This document shows positions 14,001-25,724 of a stretch of DNA of 64,000 nt, piece by piece (the stretch's first letter is position 1; each line of letters starts with the position of its first letter). Source of the DNA: Planococcus citri. Its lineage: Eukaryota; Arthropoda; Insecta; Hemiptera; Pseudococcidae. The notes under the pieces are model-generated. The model was not told the DNA's origin. It saw nothing but the letters and a program-made list of their open reading frames with translations, and did not search any database. The stretch is taken from NCBI RefSeq assembly GCF_950023065.1, contig NC_088678.1, positions 45,746,580 through 45,810,579 of the forward strand, in the 5' to 3' direction. The translations under genes were made by a program, and so were the position numbers.

Positions 14001-17000
14001 TTTCAGATTTTAAAATGAGCTTTGCACAAATGTACACATTCTCTGAATCATAAATATTAAATGTTCAATTAAATTGTAATAAAAATTGAATATTAAATTT
14101 GAAAAAAATCCAATTTAATGATAAACTCTTTTATAAAATTATGATGAGAAGACTTTTTTTTTTTTTTTTAATGCATATTTACAGAAAACTAGGTAGGCAA
14201 CTTGTCTTACAATGGTCGTGGACTAAGTTGAACATCTTCATTTATTAATCCCTGATGTTTTTTCAAGTTTTGAATTATTGTATTTTTCTTCGTATTTTTT
14301 TGCATCTTTAAAAAAAGGTACCTACAGGGTGCCCAGAAATATCGAGTACCCTAACGAAAGTTTTTCATTAAAAATATAGGTTGGCAACGTGAAATAGATG
14401 CATATGATTGGTGGAATGTTATCTCTCCAGTCCAACAACTAATCACGTGCTATCATTATTATCATTCACTGTGACCAATCCGAAGTATTCGGCAGAAAAC
14501 TTTCTTTGAGGTACTCGATATTTCTGGGCACCCTGTATGTAGGTACCTACTTAATAGAAAAAAGTAATTTATAACTAGGTACCTACCTTATAGGTTCCTA
14601 AATTATTAACAACACATGGTAAAGAGGCATCTCGTCCCACTGTTACTGTAACATTTGGAATTGGCTCGACAAATTTGGGCCCATTTTCTTCTCCATCGGT
14701 TGTTGCTACCCAAGAAAAAAAAAAAGTATAAGTATTTTTATATTTTTATATTACCTACCTACCTATAAAAATGTATATCTACAGGCTAGAAAGCTAAAAT
14801 TGAAAATTGTTCATTTTTTATTTAATTTTAGGTAAAATACTTATTCTTATTCCTAACAAAATTAGCAGATGAACTACAAGTTGAAAACTATGTGTATGTT
14901 CTCTTTATATGGATATATGATGTGGATATTTTCGTATCGTCAAGCACTGAATAAAATAACTTATTGACATCCAAATTATTATCATCATAATCATCATAAT
15001 CATCATAATAATAATATGTGCTTGTGTATGAACTTATACTTGTATGTACCTCTACCTACATCTCGACATACCCACGAATACGGATATGAACACACGTAAT
15101 TATATAGACGCGACATAACGAACTGAAAACTTCTTCAGCAGCTGAAAACTTTCAAGATCAATTCTGCTTTATCTAAAACTTACCTACATAAAAACATTTT
15201 CGAGCTAAATTAGTTCTTTTACACTTGCCATCGTCTCAAAGCTAACTTCAAAAAATTCCCCCGAAAAACTAATGAATCTAACTTATATGTAGAGGATCTA
15301 ATTTTCGACAACTTTTGCCTTTGCTGGCATTAGAAATACATAGGTATCCACTTCCTACAGAAACTGGTACATATTTGAGATACCTATGTTTGTACCTACT
15401 CGTACCTACCAACGCTACGTAAAAGAAATGGGAGGGGATGATTTAGAGATCACTTTTTTTTTTTTCAAAAATGTCGCCTCGCCTAGTACGTACCTATGTA
15501 TATACAATCAGGTGTCCAGAAATTGATGGATAAAAGACAATTATCCTTTCATCTTCTCCATTGAAATTATTGTTTTGTAGGTATAAATCCGAACAAAAAA
15601 AAACTAGGTATATATCTACATAATCGCATCAACTTGGAAACGAGCATTAACAGGGAATCGAACACAGAAAAAAAAAACTTTTCATTTCACGCTAAAGTTG
15701 TATGTACCTACTCCCTGCGCTGATTTTTAGTTAGCAAAATTATGCTCCGCGTCGAGTAAAAATCAAAGGATTAAATTTAAATTAAAAACGGGGTTTAGAA
15801 ACTGTCATCGAACTTCCATTCCATTCCATTCCACTCGTGCTGATCTCGTCGATATAGTATCGAAAACGCAACGCGGTAAAACCATTATCAAAATGTAATA
15901 ATAATTAAAAACTGGTGTTTAGGATAACACCTTTGCCGAGCGGATAAAACTTACAAATATTATCTTCATATAACGAGCGAATGATGTGAGCTGCTGGGTT
16001 TAGTTGGTTAATCCTTCATTTACTGTGGTGTTAGCAACGGAAATCATAATCAAAATTTTTCAATTAAAACTCTCGTAGTGTAGAGTGTAACTATGGGAAT
16101 TTTTAGATATCCATTTACAGCGGTATGCAGGACTGATTTTCAACAAATCAAAAGATAGTATTGTTTATTGAATAGGTTGGAGTGGAAGTAGAAGTAGGTA
16201 TTGTACCTATTGGTCTGTATCTTAATACTCCTATTGGCTCCTCTCGTATAGGTACTTTTGTGTGCGCTTACTTGTCTTCCTCTTCTTTTTTATCCTCTAA
16301 TGACTAAATTACATTTTAGATCATACGAGTATGTAGATATTTTACATATCTTTTTTGAAATGTTTAATTTTAGAATCCGCATAGGTATTATTATTAGATA
16401 GGTACTGAAAATTTTTGAGTTGGTGCTTGCATCTCACCAAAATTGAAGGAAAAATAGGTTCCATAGCATAAGTTATGTTCCAAACCGGTATGTTTGGAAA
16501 ATTCAATTGGAAATTATCTGCACTTGAGCTAATTGCATTTTACATTACCTTTTGAGTAATTTCGTTTAAAAAAATTGCGAATTGAGCTGAAAATTCAAGA
16601 AGAAATTCAAAAATACTGTGAATGTGATGAATAATTATTTATAATCTTTTTGAGGAGAGAAGGAAAGAGGACGTAATGCTGGTGCTGGTGTTGAAGTTTC
16701 CTCAATTTTCATTTCGCAATTTCCGCAAAATGAGAAATCTTTTTCAGCACATTTTGTTCAAATGTGATCATTTTCCAATATGACAAAAAGTATAGGTATA
16801 CCTCTTTACTATAAAATAGAAAAAAATCGAAGAAATGAGAAAAGTCAATTTTACCCCTTTTTAGAGGGGCTATTGATGATTATTGATCAGCGATCTGAAA
16901 ATTATCACGAGAGTTTTGGGCCACAAGAACCAACTCCCTTTGATTAATTTCAAAATCCCAGTCGGTGGCCGATTCATCCAAGGTGTTGACTTTCATTTAT

Positions 17001-19552
17001 CGATTTTTGGTGAATTTTTGAAGACTTCGCGATCATGAAAATATCGGAATTCAATCTAATTGACGTTAAAAGCAGAAATTTGGTTCAATTTATTCTCAGA
17101 TTTTAGACTTCAAAAGTGATTAATGAAGGTTTTGAGACATTCTAAAATTTACACTGAGTTTTCAAGTTCCTTATTTTTTTTGAAAAATTCCTTCAAAAAG
17201 GTCAGTTTGACTTTGAATTTTCAAAAATTCGTCTCTACCTTAAAATGTTAAAAATGACATTTTTTTAGTTCCAATAAAGTATCTAAGGATATGTTACTAG
17301 CTCACAGTTATAAAATTCTTTGAATCATTTTTTTTTCAGTTTAAAATTTTTTTTACCATTTTCACTTCCTCTCTCCTTCTATTTCTTCCCCTACCTCATC
17401 AATTTCTGAGAATTTTATAAAACTATAGTAAATTTTTCAGCGGGTTTTCTTACCATTTTAATATTAGAAAATTTTAAAAAGAACAACTAAAAAAGTAATC
17501 TTTTGGGCATTTAAAAAATGAATTAAAAAACTTTTTCAATTAATGAGGAGATCCTCATCAAACCTATTTTTATAAGTTTTGTTTTTTCAAATTAAGTTAG
17601 TAGGTAAAGGTATACTTATAATTTAGCTTCTTTTTAAAAATTAATCTTTGAAAAAAATAAGCAATAAATTTTGATATGTACCTACTTTATTAAAATGCTT
17701 ATACCGGAAAAGGAGGAGCAGGAATCAAATATTATTATGTACCAAATTGAAAACTAAAAAAATCTTTGTTATTTCTAATGGTGTTTTACCACAATTTTTT
17801 ATACCTAGCTTCCAAAAATTTTCGAAAAAATTTAGTTTATTCAGAATGCAGTTTCCTTTTGTAATAAAATAACTTGAAGTATCGGAAATTTCCATTCTCC
17901 TTCAATGTAATGGAGTTTATTTCACTCTGTGTCAATTTTAGTAAGAATTATAGTCAAACAACAATTAAAATATCCTTCACCATTTGACATCATTTCTCTC
18001 CTTTTTACGTACTTAGGTTTTATTCATTTCAGGGTGAAAATTTTCTTTTTACTTTATACAGCAATAACAATGAATTGATACGTATACCTCCCTCAGACTT
18101 GAGATGGAATTAGACATGCTTAATTGTCTAGCGGCATTTTTCAACCTTGATAAAGATTTTACACCGTTGAATTCGAAAATTGAAGTCGAATAAGCTTTTT
18201 TTATTCGATAAGTTAGGGTCAAAATAAGTACGATATTTTATCTAAACGTAAGTACTCTGCGAAAAATAAAATATTTACAATACTGAAATAGTAGATACGT
18301 CTTGAACGATTTCACCTGGGATTACATATTGGAAAAATTTATTAATTTCGAGATTATTTTAAATACGTGTAAAGCATACCTATAAGTAGATAGGTATTTA
18401 TCTCAAGCAGCAAATTTTCATTTTATAAGCTAAAAATGCAGCTTGAAAATGTAATTTTTTGACAAGTTCTCGAACATAATCAATCACTGGAAAAGTAACT
18501 AAATGAGCCATGGTGATCCTTAAAATGCCTGTGATATCCTTCAAGTGTTGAGATACCTAATTGAGCCAAAATTTAATGCACTTTTCAGAACGAACAAAGT
18601 TTGGTGGGTACTCAACTACTCGCCATCAGTCCTTTTTACTTTTTTATTGTAAAATTATTCATATTCAAGGAGGGGTGAGGGGAAGTACCTACCCAATGCA
18701 TTACACCCAATCATTTTCATTGGTATAGGTTCTTAAAAACTTGTTTAAAAAACTTCTCCGTATTGAGAACTAAATTTTTTTTTCTTTTTCAATTATTATC
18801 ACGACACTAAAATATTTACCTATAAATTTTAATTTTTATGCAATTAGATGACGAAACCTAATAAAATTACGATGAAAGAAATTCATCTTGAATCAACGTT
18901 CCTTTTTTCTAATTAGAAAGAAACAAAAATAAACCACTTATGAGGTGCAATATCCCGCATTATTGCAGTTGTTCGAGGAAAACTCGACCAACGTAATGAA
19001 TACCATTGTTTCAATTCACTAAATTCAGCAGATTTTTTAGCCGGACGAAAATCGTGGGAAGAATTTTCTCCATTAATTCATCAGGGTGAAGAATAGGCTT
19101 TTATCGACTTCTTTCTATCTCGAGTAATATCTAATCTGAAACCTAATGAATAATTTATAAAAATATGTGTGCCTATTTACATTTTAAATATCACAAAAAC
19201 AATGAGAAATTCATTCAAAATTTTAAAATATTTCTTCAACTTATTTACACATGGTCGTTTGCTTTCAACACAAATTTACCGGCTCGATTTATTTCCATGC
19301 AATAAAACAGCTCTATGAAATATGTAAATAATTATAAATTTTAAACGAATAAAAAATATAATTAGAAAGAAACTAATTATCAATTTTTCAATATCAACCT
19401 TCGTATTAAAAAAAGCAAAATGCAAAAAAAAATTAAAATACGTTAAAAATAATGTAAAAAAAATAAAATGAATTACCTTGGCTAATAATCAAATAAATAT
19501 ACGACAAATCGAGTAAAAAATTTTTCGAAGACTGTCGAATCACGCGCTTCAT
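8446..19552 (-). CDS. Dpr-interacting-protein (DIP)/lachesin-like protein with three Ig domains
   Basis: Nine exons, read on the minus strand: 19552-19477, 14705-14587, 13158-12951, 10734-10570, 9948-9820, 9735-9451, 9378-9307, 9230-9072 and 8513-8446. They join in frame to 426 aa. A hydrophobic N-terminus (residues about 11-26) is the signal peptide. Ig1 (about 37-135) has Cys56/Cys117, the motif WIHIDRKM and the DRGYYMCQVNTNP signature. Ig2 (about 136-232) has Cys162/Cys213 (VRENQNLTLTCKAQGFP, GYLCIAANGAPP). Ig3 (about 233-330) has Cys256/Cys311 (DFGEYRCLSKNSLGETEG). These signatures are those of insect DIPs, neuronal surface partners of Dpr proteins in synaptic matching. A 70-residue linker precedes a hydrophobic C-terminal tail, consistent with GPI anchoring. 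Exon junctions are phase 1 except one phase-0 junction inside Ig1. The first exon (4.8 kb upstream) and the last are inferred from phase, splice sites and hydrophobicity. Which DIP paralogue it is cannot be told. Confidence 0.9.
10735..12950. other. DIP intron 3, AT-rich, with one inverted repeat
   Basis: This intron lies between Ig1 exon 3 and Ig2 exon 4 on the minus strand. It holds long homopolymer T tracts (about 11000-11026, 11168-11179) and the inverted repeat at 11569-11635. Open frames such as 11884-12117 show no protein features. No coding exon is missing here, because the flanking exons join exactly in phase. Confidence 0.5.
11569..11635. repeat. Short inverted repeat of the ATTTACGGCAAAC family
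   Basis: The left arm 11569-11593 begins ATTTACGGCAAACTTG and runs to TATGCAAT. The right arm 11617-11635 is its reverse complement over 19 bases with two mismatches, and a 23-bp loop lies between them. The arm core (ATTTACGGCAAAC) recurs in the palindrome at 29951-30025 and in single copies at about 30055 and 33083, so this looks like one member of a dispersed short family. Confidence 0.5.
14325..14535 (-). mobile_element. TA-flanked MITE, family A, copy 1 (211 bp)
   Basis: The ends are inverted repeats: CAGGGTGCCCAGAAATATCG on the left and its near-perfect reverse complement on the right (cgatatttctgggcaccctg). TA dinucleotides at 14323-14324 and 14536-14537 are the likely target duplication, as in Tc1/mariner-type MITEs. 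The interior matches the copies at 36710-38245 (after removing an insertion) and 48753-48958 in opposite orientation. It sits in DIP intron 2, about 50 bp from the splice donor of exon 2. No transposase is encoded. Confidence 0.85.
14706..19476. other. DIP intron 1 (4.8 kb), no gene seen
   Basis: This separates the signal-peptide exon from the first Ig exon of the minus-strand DIP gene. It is AT-rich, with short TAGG/TACC microsatellite-like patches, an ATCATA repeat at about 14983-15020 and homopolymer runs. I saw no open frame with family features, no RNA gene and no TIR element with a target duplication. A long first intron is usual for cell-surface Ig genes and may hold enhancers, but nothing in the sequence identifies one. 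Confidence 0.45.
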
Positions 19553-21020
19553 CTTCCAACGAACCCGGTACACGTTTTTGTTTGTAAATGATACGATTAC
19601 TTTAAGTGAGAAACTGTTAAGCTTTAGAAAACAACCTTTTAAGTTCATTTCTTTACGGTCCATGCGCGTGTACAATTTCACACGAATAGAGCACTGTACT
19701 CGTAATTTTCAAATTCTACTTATTGAAATTTTTTTAAATTAATAATATTAAAAATACACATGTACCTGGGTCTGTATATACCGGGTAATGGGTTGAAATT
19801 TTCGCAACATTATTTTCCTCCCTATAGACATTAGAGCATGTCAAATTTTGCATTTAAAACTTTTTTAATTAGGACTCGGATGTTTTTTAAGGACTCGTGT
19901 GATATCGTGGTTGATTTTTTTTTTATAGTTCATTTGTTTGAGTATGTTGGCGATTCATTATAATGGTGGAGTTATTTTTACGAATGTTTCCGCGGTTTTT
20001 GAAAGGTGGACTATTTTTTTCATTTTAATTGATGCTGTTGAGATTAGAATAACTGAAATGTGTATTTTTTACCGTTGTCTGAAAATTTATTTTTTGAGTA
20101 GATTTTTTGAAATTATCTACGCTTATAGGTACCTACCTACCACTAGAATGATTCCTAATTAATTCCAATATAGATAGGTTAGTGGGTAGACGTATTAGCT
20201 TACTTATTAATAATTTGATATTTTTGTACTCGAATAATTTTTTGTAAAACAAGTCGATTATTTTTCACATTCTTTGCGTTTTAATTTTTTCATTTATTCT
20301 TTTTTTTCATTGGCAAATTGCTCGGTTTCATCTTTCATAATAATTTCTCTTCGGACAAGTTTAAAAGTCTGCAAACTTGTTCTAAACTTATGACTGATTT
20401 GTTAAGTCTGACATAAAAATATTTCCAACAAATTGTTTATAAATTTTAAATTCCGTCATTTTTTTTCTTTCTTGCTTTCTTTGAAACTTTGTACCTAACA
20501 TTTTTTTCCCAGCTTACCTTGATATTGACGAAGTTTGCATCCATTTAAAATGTAAAAAAAACCACATCGAGAATTTATAAAGTTTTTCAAACAAAAGGTG
20601 TAAAATAAACACTTTTATAATTTTTAAAATTACTCACTTTCGAATTTAATTCCGCGAAATTACCATTGAAAAGAAAACCAACGATACACCTTTTGGCAAT
20701 TTTTTTCCGAAGAATAATCAATTTTTCACAGACTCGAGTGAATCGAATAGGGAGAGATACTGGATGTGCCTATTATTTCTTTGGTTTTTTAAATAGTTGT
20801 GCACTTTGAATAAGATCTGTAAAAATAATCTCTTTTTTTTTATTTTGAAAAAAACAGAACACTGAATAGGCACATAATTTTCTTTTGAAGTGTGTCCACG
20901 TGGACAAATGATTAATATTGAATGATCAAAAATTGAAAGTGAACAATAAAAATTGTAAAGTTTTTAACAATAAAATTCATTTCTGACCAAATTATCATTT
21001 TGGACATTTCGTGAATTCTG
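19553..21020. other. 5' flank of the DIP gene
   Basis: This lies upstream of the inferred DIP start codon on the minus strand. The same reading frame stays open from 19552 up to an ATG at 19681, so a 43-residue longer N-terminus is possible. The inner ATG was preferred because the hydrophobic signal segment then starts about ten residues in. The rest is AT-rich without supported genes. Confidence 0.4.
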
Positions 21021-21039
21021 TTTAACCAGACTTAGACTA

Positions 21040-21690
21040 AGTCAGATCGAAGTTTTTATCGGATTAGATCTGTTCAGAGCTGATCAGATTCCAGGGCAGA
21101 TCTGATTCTATATTGTTTTAAATATTTATTGCAAAAAAATGAACGTATATTAAGTCTCCTCTTCCAGGATATATTTTTTACTTAAGCCAATTCATTGTTC
21201 GGTATTCCAAATTAAAAAAAAAAAGTCTGGCAAAACTTCAGAAAATCATTTTTGAGTTTGACGCGTAATCGTATCTTTTCAATAAAGGTTTCCAACTTTC
21301 TGGAGATCTGATTGGATCTGACCAGATCTAATCAGATCAGAGTTTCAACCGAATTAGATTCATTTAGACTCGATCAGATCCAATTATTTTCTCCTTGAAA
21401 TATTTTTGTTCCAAAAAATTACGAAGAAAACGAATTCCCTTAAAGTAAGAGGTACCAACCCATTGCAAATTCTAATGGGAAAAGCCAATGCAACATTTTT
21501 ACAAGTCACAAATTTTTATTCATCAAGATTCTTGGAAACTGTACCAAGATCTGATCAGATCAACTCGGATCCATAGAATGTCCGACTCTGATCTGATCTT
21601 ACCAAATTTAATTAAGTAAGCACATCACATACCTACTTACTCGTATATTTAAAATGGATCTATTCAGATCCAACCGTTGATATCTGGAAA
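21040..21690. repeat. GATC-rich degenerate repeat cluster
   Basis: Over about 650 bp the words GATCTGATC, CAGATC and GATCAGATC recur at least fifteen times, at 21042-21110, 21303-21380, 21546-21600 and about 21655-21672. Two blocks (21042-21092 and 21335-21385) are alignable direct repeats of about 50 bp with the order cagatc, agttt, ttagat, gatcagat. The rest between them is ordinary AT-rich DNA. This looks like a decayed tandem or interspersed repeat, not a gene. No termini or target duplication were recognised. Confidence 0.5.
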
Positions 21691-24162
21691 TGTTGACACA
21701 TTAAAGAGAAATCTCTTCTAACGTAACCAATTTTTCATAGCAAAGAATTTGAATTCACGAATCCATTTTATCAATTTTACATTTTTGCGAATTTTGAAAA
21801 TGTTTCGAGCTGAACTGACTGAATGCCTTTAACATCTCTTTTTCCTGCTCCCTTCTGATTTCTTTTCGAAGAGATACAATTCTACCTATCCTAGTAGGTT
21901 AGTAATACCTATTAATAGTGCAGAGAAAGATAAAAGTACAGGTAACTGACATTAGGGGTATTAAAAAATCATATGCTTATGGTGTGTACTCTAAATTGCA
22001 TCGAATATGTGAATAGAAATACTTCAGTATGTTTGATGATAGGTGGGTACGTCAAAATTGTCTATTTTCGTTTGAATCTTATTTTAAATTTCAGGTTGAA
22101 TGACGTACATGCGATTATAAACGTAATTTCGAAATTTTCGATAGACTTTATAAATTCCATACGAGTAAGGTAGCAATTAACAGATAGGTACTACTTAGTT
22201 ACATATTTTTGAATTAGAAACACGATTTCGTAAAATATCTACAGTAATTCTTAAAATAAACTTAATTTATAACATATGTAGGTATCAATTCTAAGAAAAT
22301 GTCCTACCTACCTATTTCTTTCAGTAGGTTAGATAAACGTTGCGCCAACGATTGCAAAAATTAAGATTAAATTTCGCGTAAAAGTCGTTCATCTTTTAAA
22401 GCAGCACATTGTTGTGATACTCAGTATGCAAATTTACTCGATCCTTTAAATCTTTAAAAGGCCACACACAAGTTAACAACTTTTCAAAATTCAAAATAAG
22501 AAGAAAAAAAAGAATACCGGTAAAAATGCGTTTTCTCATGTTATCGATTTAATAAAATATTAAGCAGGCGATAATAACAGCGGTGTCAGCACACATTTAT
22601 AAATAATGAAATTGTACCCACATAACATTTAGAAAAAAAGTTTTTTTTCGCTCTCTTCCCTAAAACATGTTAAACTTACAAACATTCGTATTAAAAGTAA
22701 TGTTACATCAGTTTACCCAACGGTATCGCGTCCTCGCATTAAAAATTCATTATCTTAAGAAAGATTCTCCAACGCCTTATACTGCAGTATCTACATATAA
22801 CACAGGGTACCCGTAAAGGAAGATGACTGTGTTTTTTTCCTTCTTTCAATTTCGATCAAATTTGACACGAAATTGATGGAATTTTTAACGCGAATACTTA
22901 CTTAGGTATGCGGATCTATTTTTAGATCGGGGTAAAAATTTATCTTGAAAAGTGAATGCTTCGTTTTTTTTTTTTTTTTTTCTATTCTTATGGAAGAGCG
23001 ATTCAACGACTTTTTAGGTGGTTTTTATCTACCAATCTACTTACTGAAAGATCAGATTTTGAGGTAAAGTAATGTTACGAGATCAATAGAAAGTTGGTAG
23101 TTAGTAGGTACCTATCAATAATATAATTTCACATGGAAGGAAACCGTTACTTAGAGAGAGATTTCTCGGCTAACAAGAAGTGGATTTCTCTTCAATTATT
23201 GAAGATAATAAAGGAATGAATATTTCCCTCATTTTTTAAATATTCAAAATAATACCTACTTCAGGGTCCAATCACCACATTGAACAATAATCTGATTTTC
23301 AAAAATTTAATTTCGGCTTGAAAAATTGCTTCTAAATTCATTACTTAGCCTTGCAATTTCTAAGAAACGTTAATATTGTAAAAACACCCAAGTAATCCGT
23401 CGCAGTTGGCAGTGAATTTTCCATATGTTCTCAATTCTAGACTCACTGACGTTGCAAAACAAAGGCCATTTCATGATTGACGGGTTTGCGTTCCAAAAAA
23501 AAAGTTTTTTTCATTTTGCAGCAGTTCTACATGTCACATTTACGTCTAAAAAAAATCTTGATGACTTGGAATTGATGATTGACGCGTTCACATTCTTAAG
23601 AAAAATGTTAAGTAGGTACCTACCTATGTTTTTTCATGCGGATTCTCAGAAATCTGGTTTTTTGGACATTTAACCGACAAAGTTCAACTCTAGGTGATGA
23701 TCCGGAAATTCACGCTGTTAAAGTTGGCAATAAGTATTTTATGCAAATTTATTTGTGACGGGCATGAATCTATCATAAACGTTAAGCTTGTAAGGTTTTT
23801 TATTTTCATAAATTGGTAACAATTTATTGAGTGTGACAGGTACAATGGTACATACATACATTACCTATAACTAAAAATGGATGCAAGGTACTTTTTGATG
23901 AAAATTATGTTGAAGTATACAATTTGATTTATGATTTTTTATTTTACTCAAATGAAGTTGATAAAAGGGAAAGGTCTTATTGATTTTTACTCTAATTTTG
24001 TCACCAATACATCACATTGTTTGTTCCACTGACAATGATTGTGGATTGTGCACGCTAGTATAAGCTGCTTGAATTTGGTGAGAATCAAGTAAATTATTCC
24101 AGGAGTCAGAAATGAATTGCGAACCATTATCCTTAATTACTTTCTTTATTCTGACTTTATGA
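21691..24162. other. Intergenic DNA, no gene seen
   Basis: AT-rich sequence with poly-T tracts (22966-22982) and taGGTACCta palindromes. A diverged motif of about 40 bp (ttcatgattgacgggtttgc then a run of A) at about 23470-23510 recurs at about 26143-26180 and in part at 23575-23595, suggesting fragments of an old dispersed repeat. The 82-codon open frame at 23425-23673 lies over this repeat and has no protein signature. Confidence 0.4.
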
Positions 24163-24170
24163 TTCTCAAT

Positions 24171-24944
24171 CAGGGCTTAAAACCATTTGGATTTTATTGG
24201 TTGTTGTGGTAGATGGTTTTTGAAAAACTCAAAAATAATGGTTTTTGGTTATGGTTTCTGAATTGGTTTTGCGATCACAAGCCATAATGGTTCCAATTGG
24301 TTTTAAGGTTCAAGTTTCAAAGTTTTTCTGGTTCTGGTTTTGAAATGGTTTCAATTTTTTTTTAATGTGGTGTGGATGTGGTTTTGGTTTTGGTATTATA
24401 TTTTTTTTCTGGTAGTTGTGGTTTTTCATATCAAAAACCATTTCAAATTTTCAATTGGTTTTGGTGGTTGTGGTGGTTTTTACATCAAAAAATTTACCAA
24501 AAAACAAATTTAAAGTATGATTATATAAAGAGTACTACTAAAAGTCTGATTTGAGACAAAAAAAAACCAGAAAATTTGCATCACTGGTCTGGAAAAACCG
24601 AAAAAATTGCAGAAACCAAAAAGAACCATTTCATGAATTGGTTTATGGTTGTTATTGGTTATGGTTACATTTGAAATTCATTGAAACGGTTCTTGTGGTT
24701 GTGGTTTTCTCCAAAGAACACAACGTTTTGGTGGTTTTGGTTTTTTCAATTCAAATTTTTTTTCCAAATGGTTGTTTTTAAATGAAATGGTTTTCATTTT
24801 TTTCCAACGTATTGGTTTTTTGTTGTTGTTGTTTTTGAAATTTACAAAAAGAAGTTGAAATGGTTGTGGTAGTGGTAAAACCAATTGAAAAACAATGGTT
24901 GTGGTGGTTTTATTTGGTTTTGGTTTTGGTGGTTTTAAGCCCTG
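24171..24944. mobile_element. Non-autonomous hAT-type MITE with GGTT-rich interior
   Basis: The ends CAGGGCTTAAAACC (24171-24184) and GGTTTTAAGCCCTG (24931-24944) are exact inverted repeats. They are flanked by a perfect 8-bp target duplication TTCTCAAT (24163-24170 and 24945-24952), which together with the CAGGG start is the hAT superfamily signature. The 774-bp body has no transposase. It is strongly strand-asymmetric: the plus strand is made largely of TGGTTT/GGTTGTGG words. The open frames within it are by-products of this low complexity. Confidence 0.9.
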
Positions 24945-25146
24945 TTCTCAATATCATGAATCACAGTGGTCATTTGTTGACAGACCGATTTTTTCTTGAT
25001 ATTGTACAAGGTTCTCAGCCATGTATGATTTGTAAAAACATCTTTTACAACTAAAAGATATTTTGGGTAATTTTTCATGGCAGGTAAAGGTCCATACTAG
25101 AGCTGAAAACAGTACTTGCTGACAGCGGGTAACTACTGTACCCATA

Positions 25147-25724
25147 CCCACTTGACAATAGATTCGCCGGTTGAAAAGCCGGTGAAAAAGCCGGCCCAAA
25201 AATGACAGTAAATTTGCTGGTAAAAAAACGCCGGCCGTTTAAAGTGGCTGTTTATTTCATTAGAACGCCGAAAAATCTACCAAACTACAAAAAATTTTGA
25301 ACCCAAGCGGGGATCGAACCCATGACTCCTGCGTGGAAGTCCAGAGCGCTCACCATTCAGCTATCACAGCAACGTTAAAATGTTAGTTTTCAAGCGGTAT
25401 ACATGTACCGCACTTCGTACTTTCCTTTAAATTTTGTGAAAATGAGTTGTGAAACATACGTTGCGCATGTGCATTGTAATCAGCGAATCAACACGCGGCT
25501 GTTTCTATAAAAGTAGCCGGCGACTTTTTACTAGGGCTAACCGGCGATTCGGCAAATAAAAAAAAACTGCAATTCGCTGGCTGTTTAAGTAGCTGTTTTC
25601 TTAAAAGTAGCTGGCGTTTTTTTCACCGGCAAATTCACTGTCGTTTTTGAGCGCATTTTAAGTGGCAGTTATGCAAAAACAACCGGCGTTTCGGCTGAAA
25701 GCGGCGAATTTATTGTCAAGTGGG
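25147..25724. mobile_element. Foldback/TIR element nested in the hAT MITE
   Basis: The termini CCCACTTGACAATARATTCG are inverted at 25147 and 25724. Complementarity continues imperfectly inward for over 100 bp: gacagtaaatttgctggt on the left pairs with the caccggcaaattcactgtc segment on the right. This makes a long hairpin with repeated GCCGG words. The centre carries the tRNA-like sequence. I could not define a target duplication. Confidence 0.7.
25303..25373 (-). ncRNA. tRNA-derived (SINE-like) sequence with A and B boxes
   Basis: On the minus strand, TAGCTGAATGG (25363-25353) fits the Pol III A box and GGGTTCGATCC (25321-25311) fits the B box, at tRNA-like spacing. Between them is an anticodon-arm-like stretch around ACTTCCAC. 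The anticodon stem has mismatches and the acceptor arms do not pair, so this is not a functional tRNA gene. It is best read as a tRNA-derived promoter captured inside the foldback element. Confidence 0.5.

Noticed and set aside
24372..25054. Several overlapping open frames rich in Val, Leu, Phe and Trp
   Set aside because: They come from the GGTT low-complexity body of the hAT MITE.
25303..25373. A functional tRNA gene
   Set aside because: The A and B boxes are good, but the anticodon stem is mismatched and the acceptor arms do not pair.
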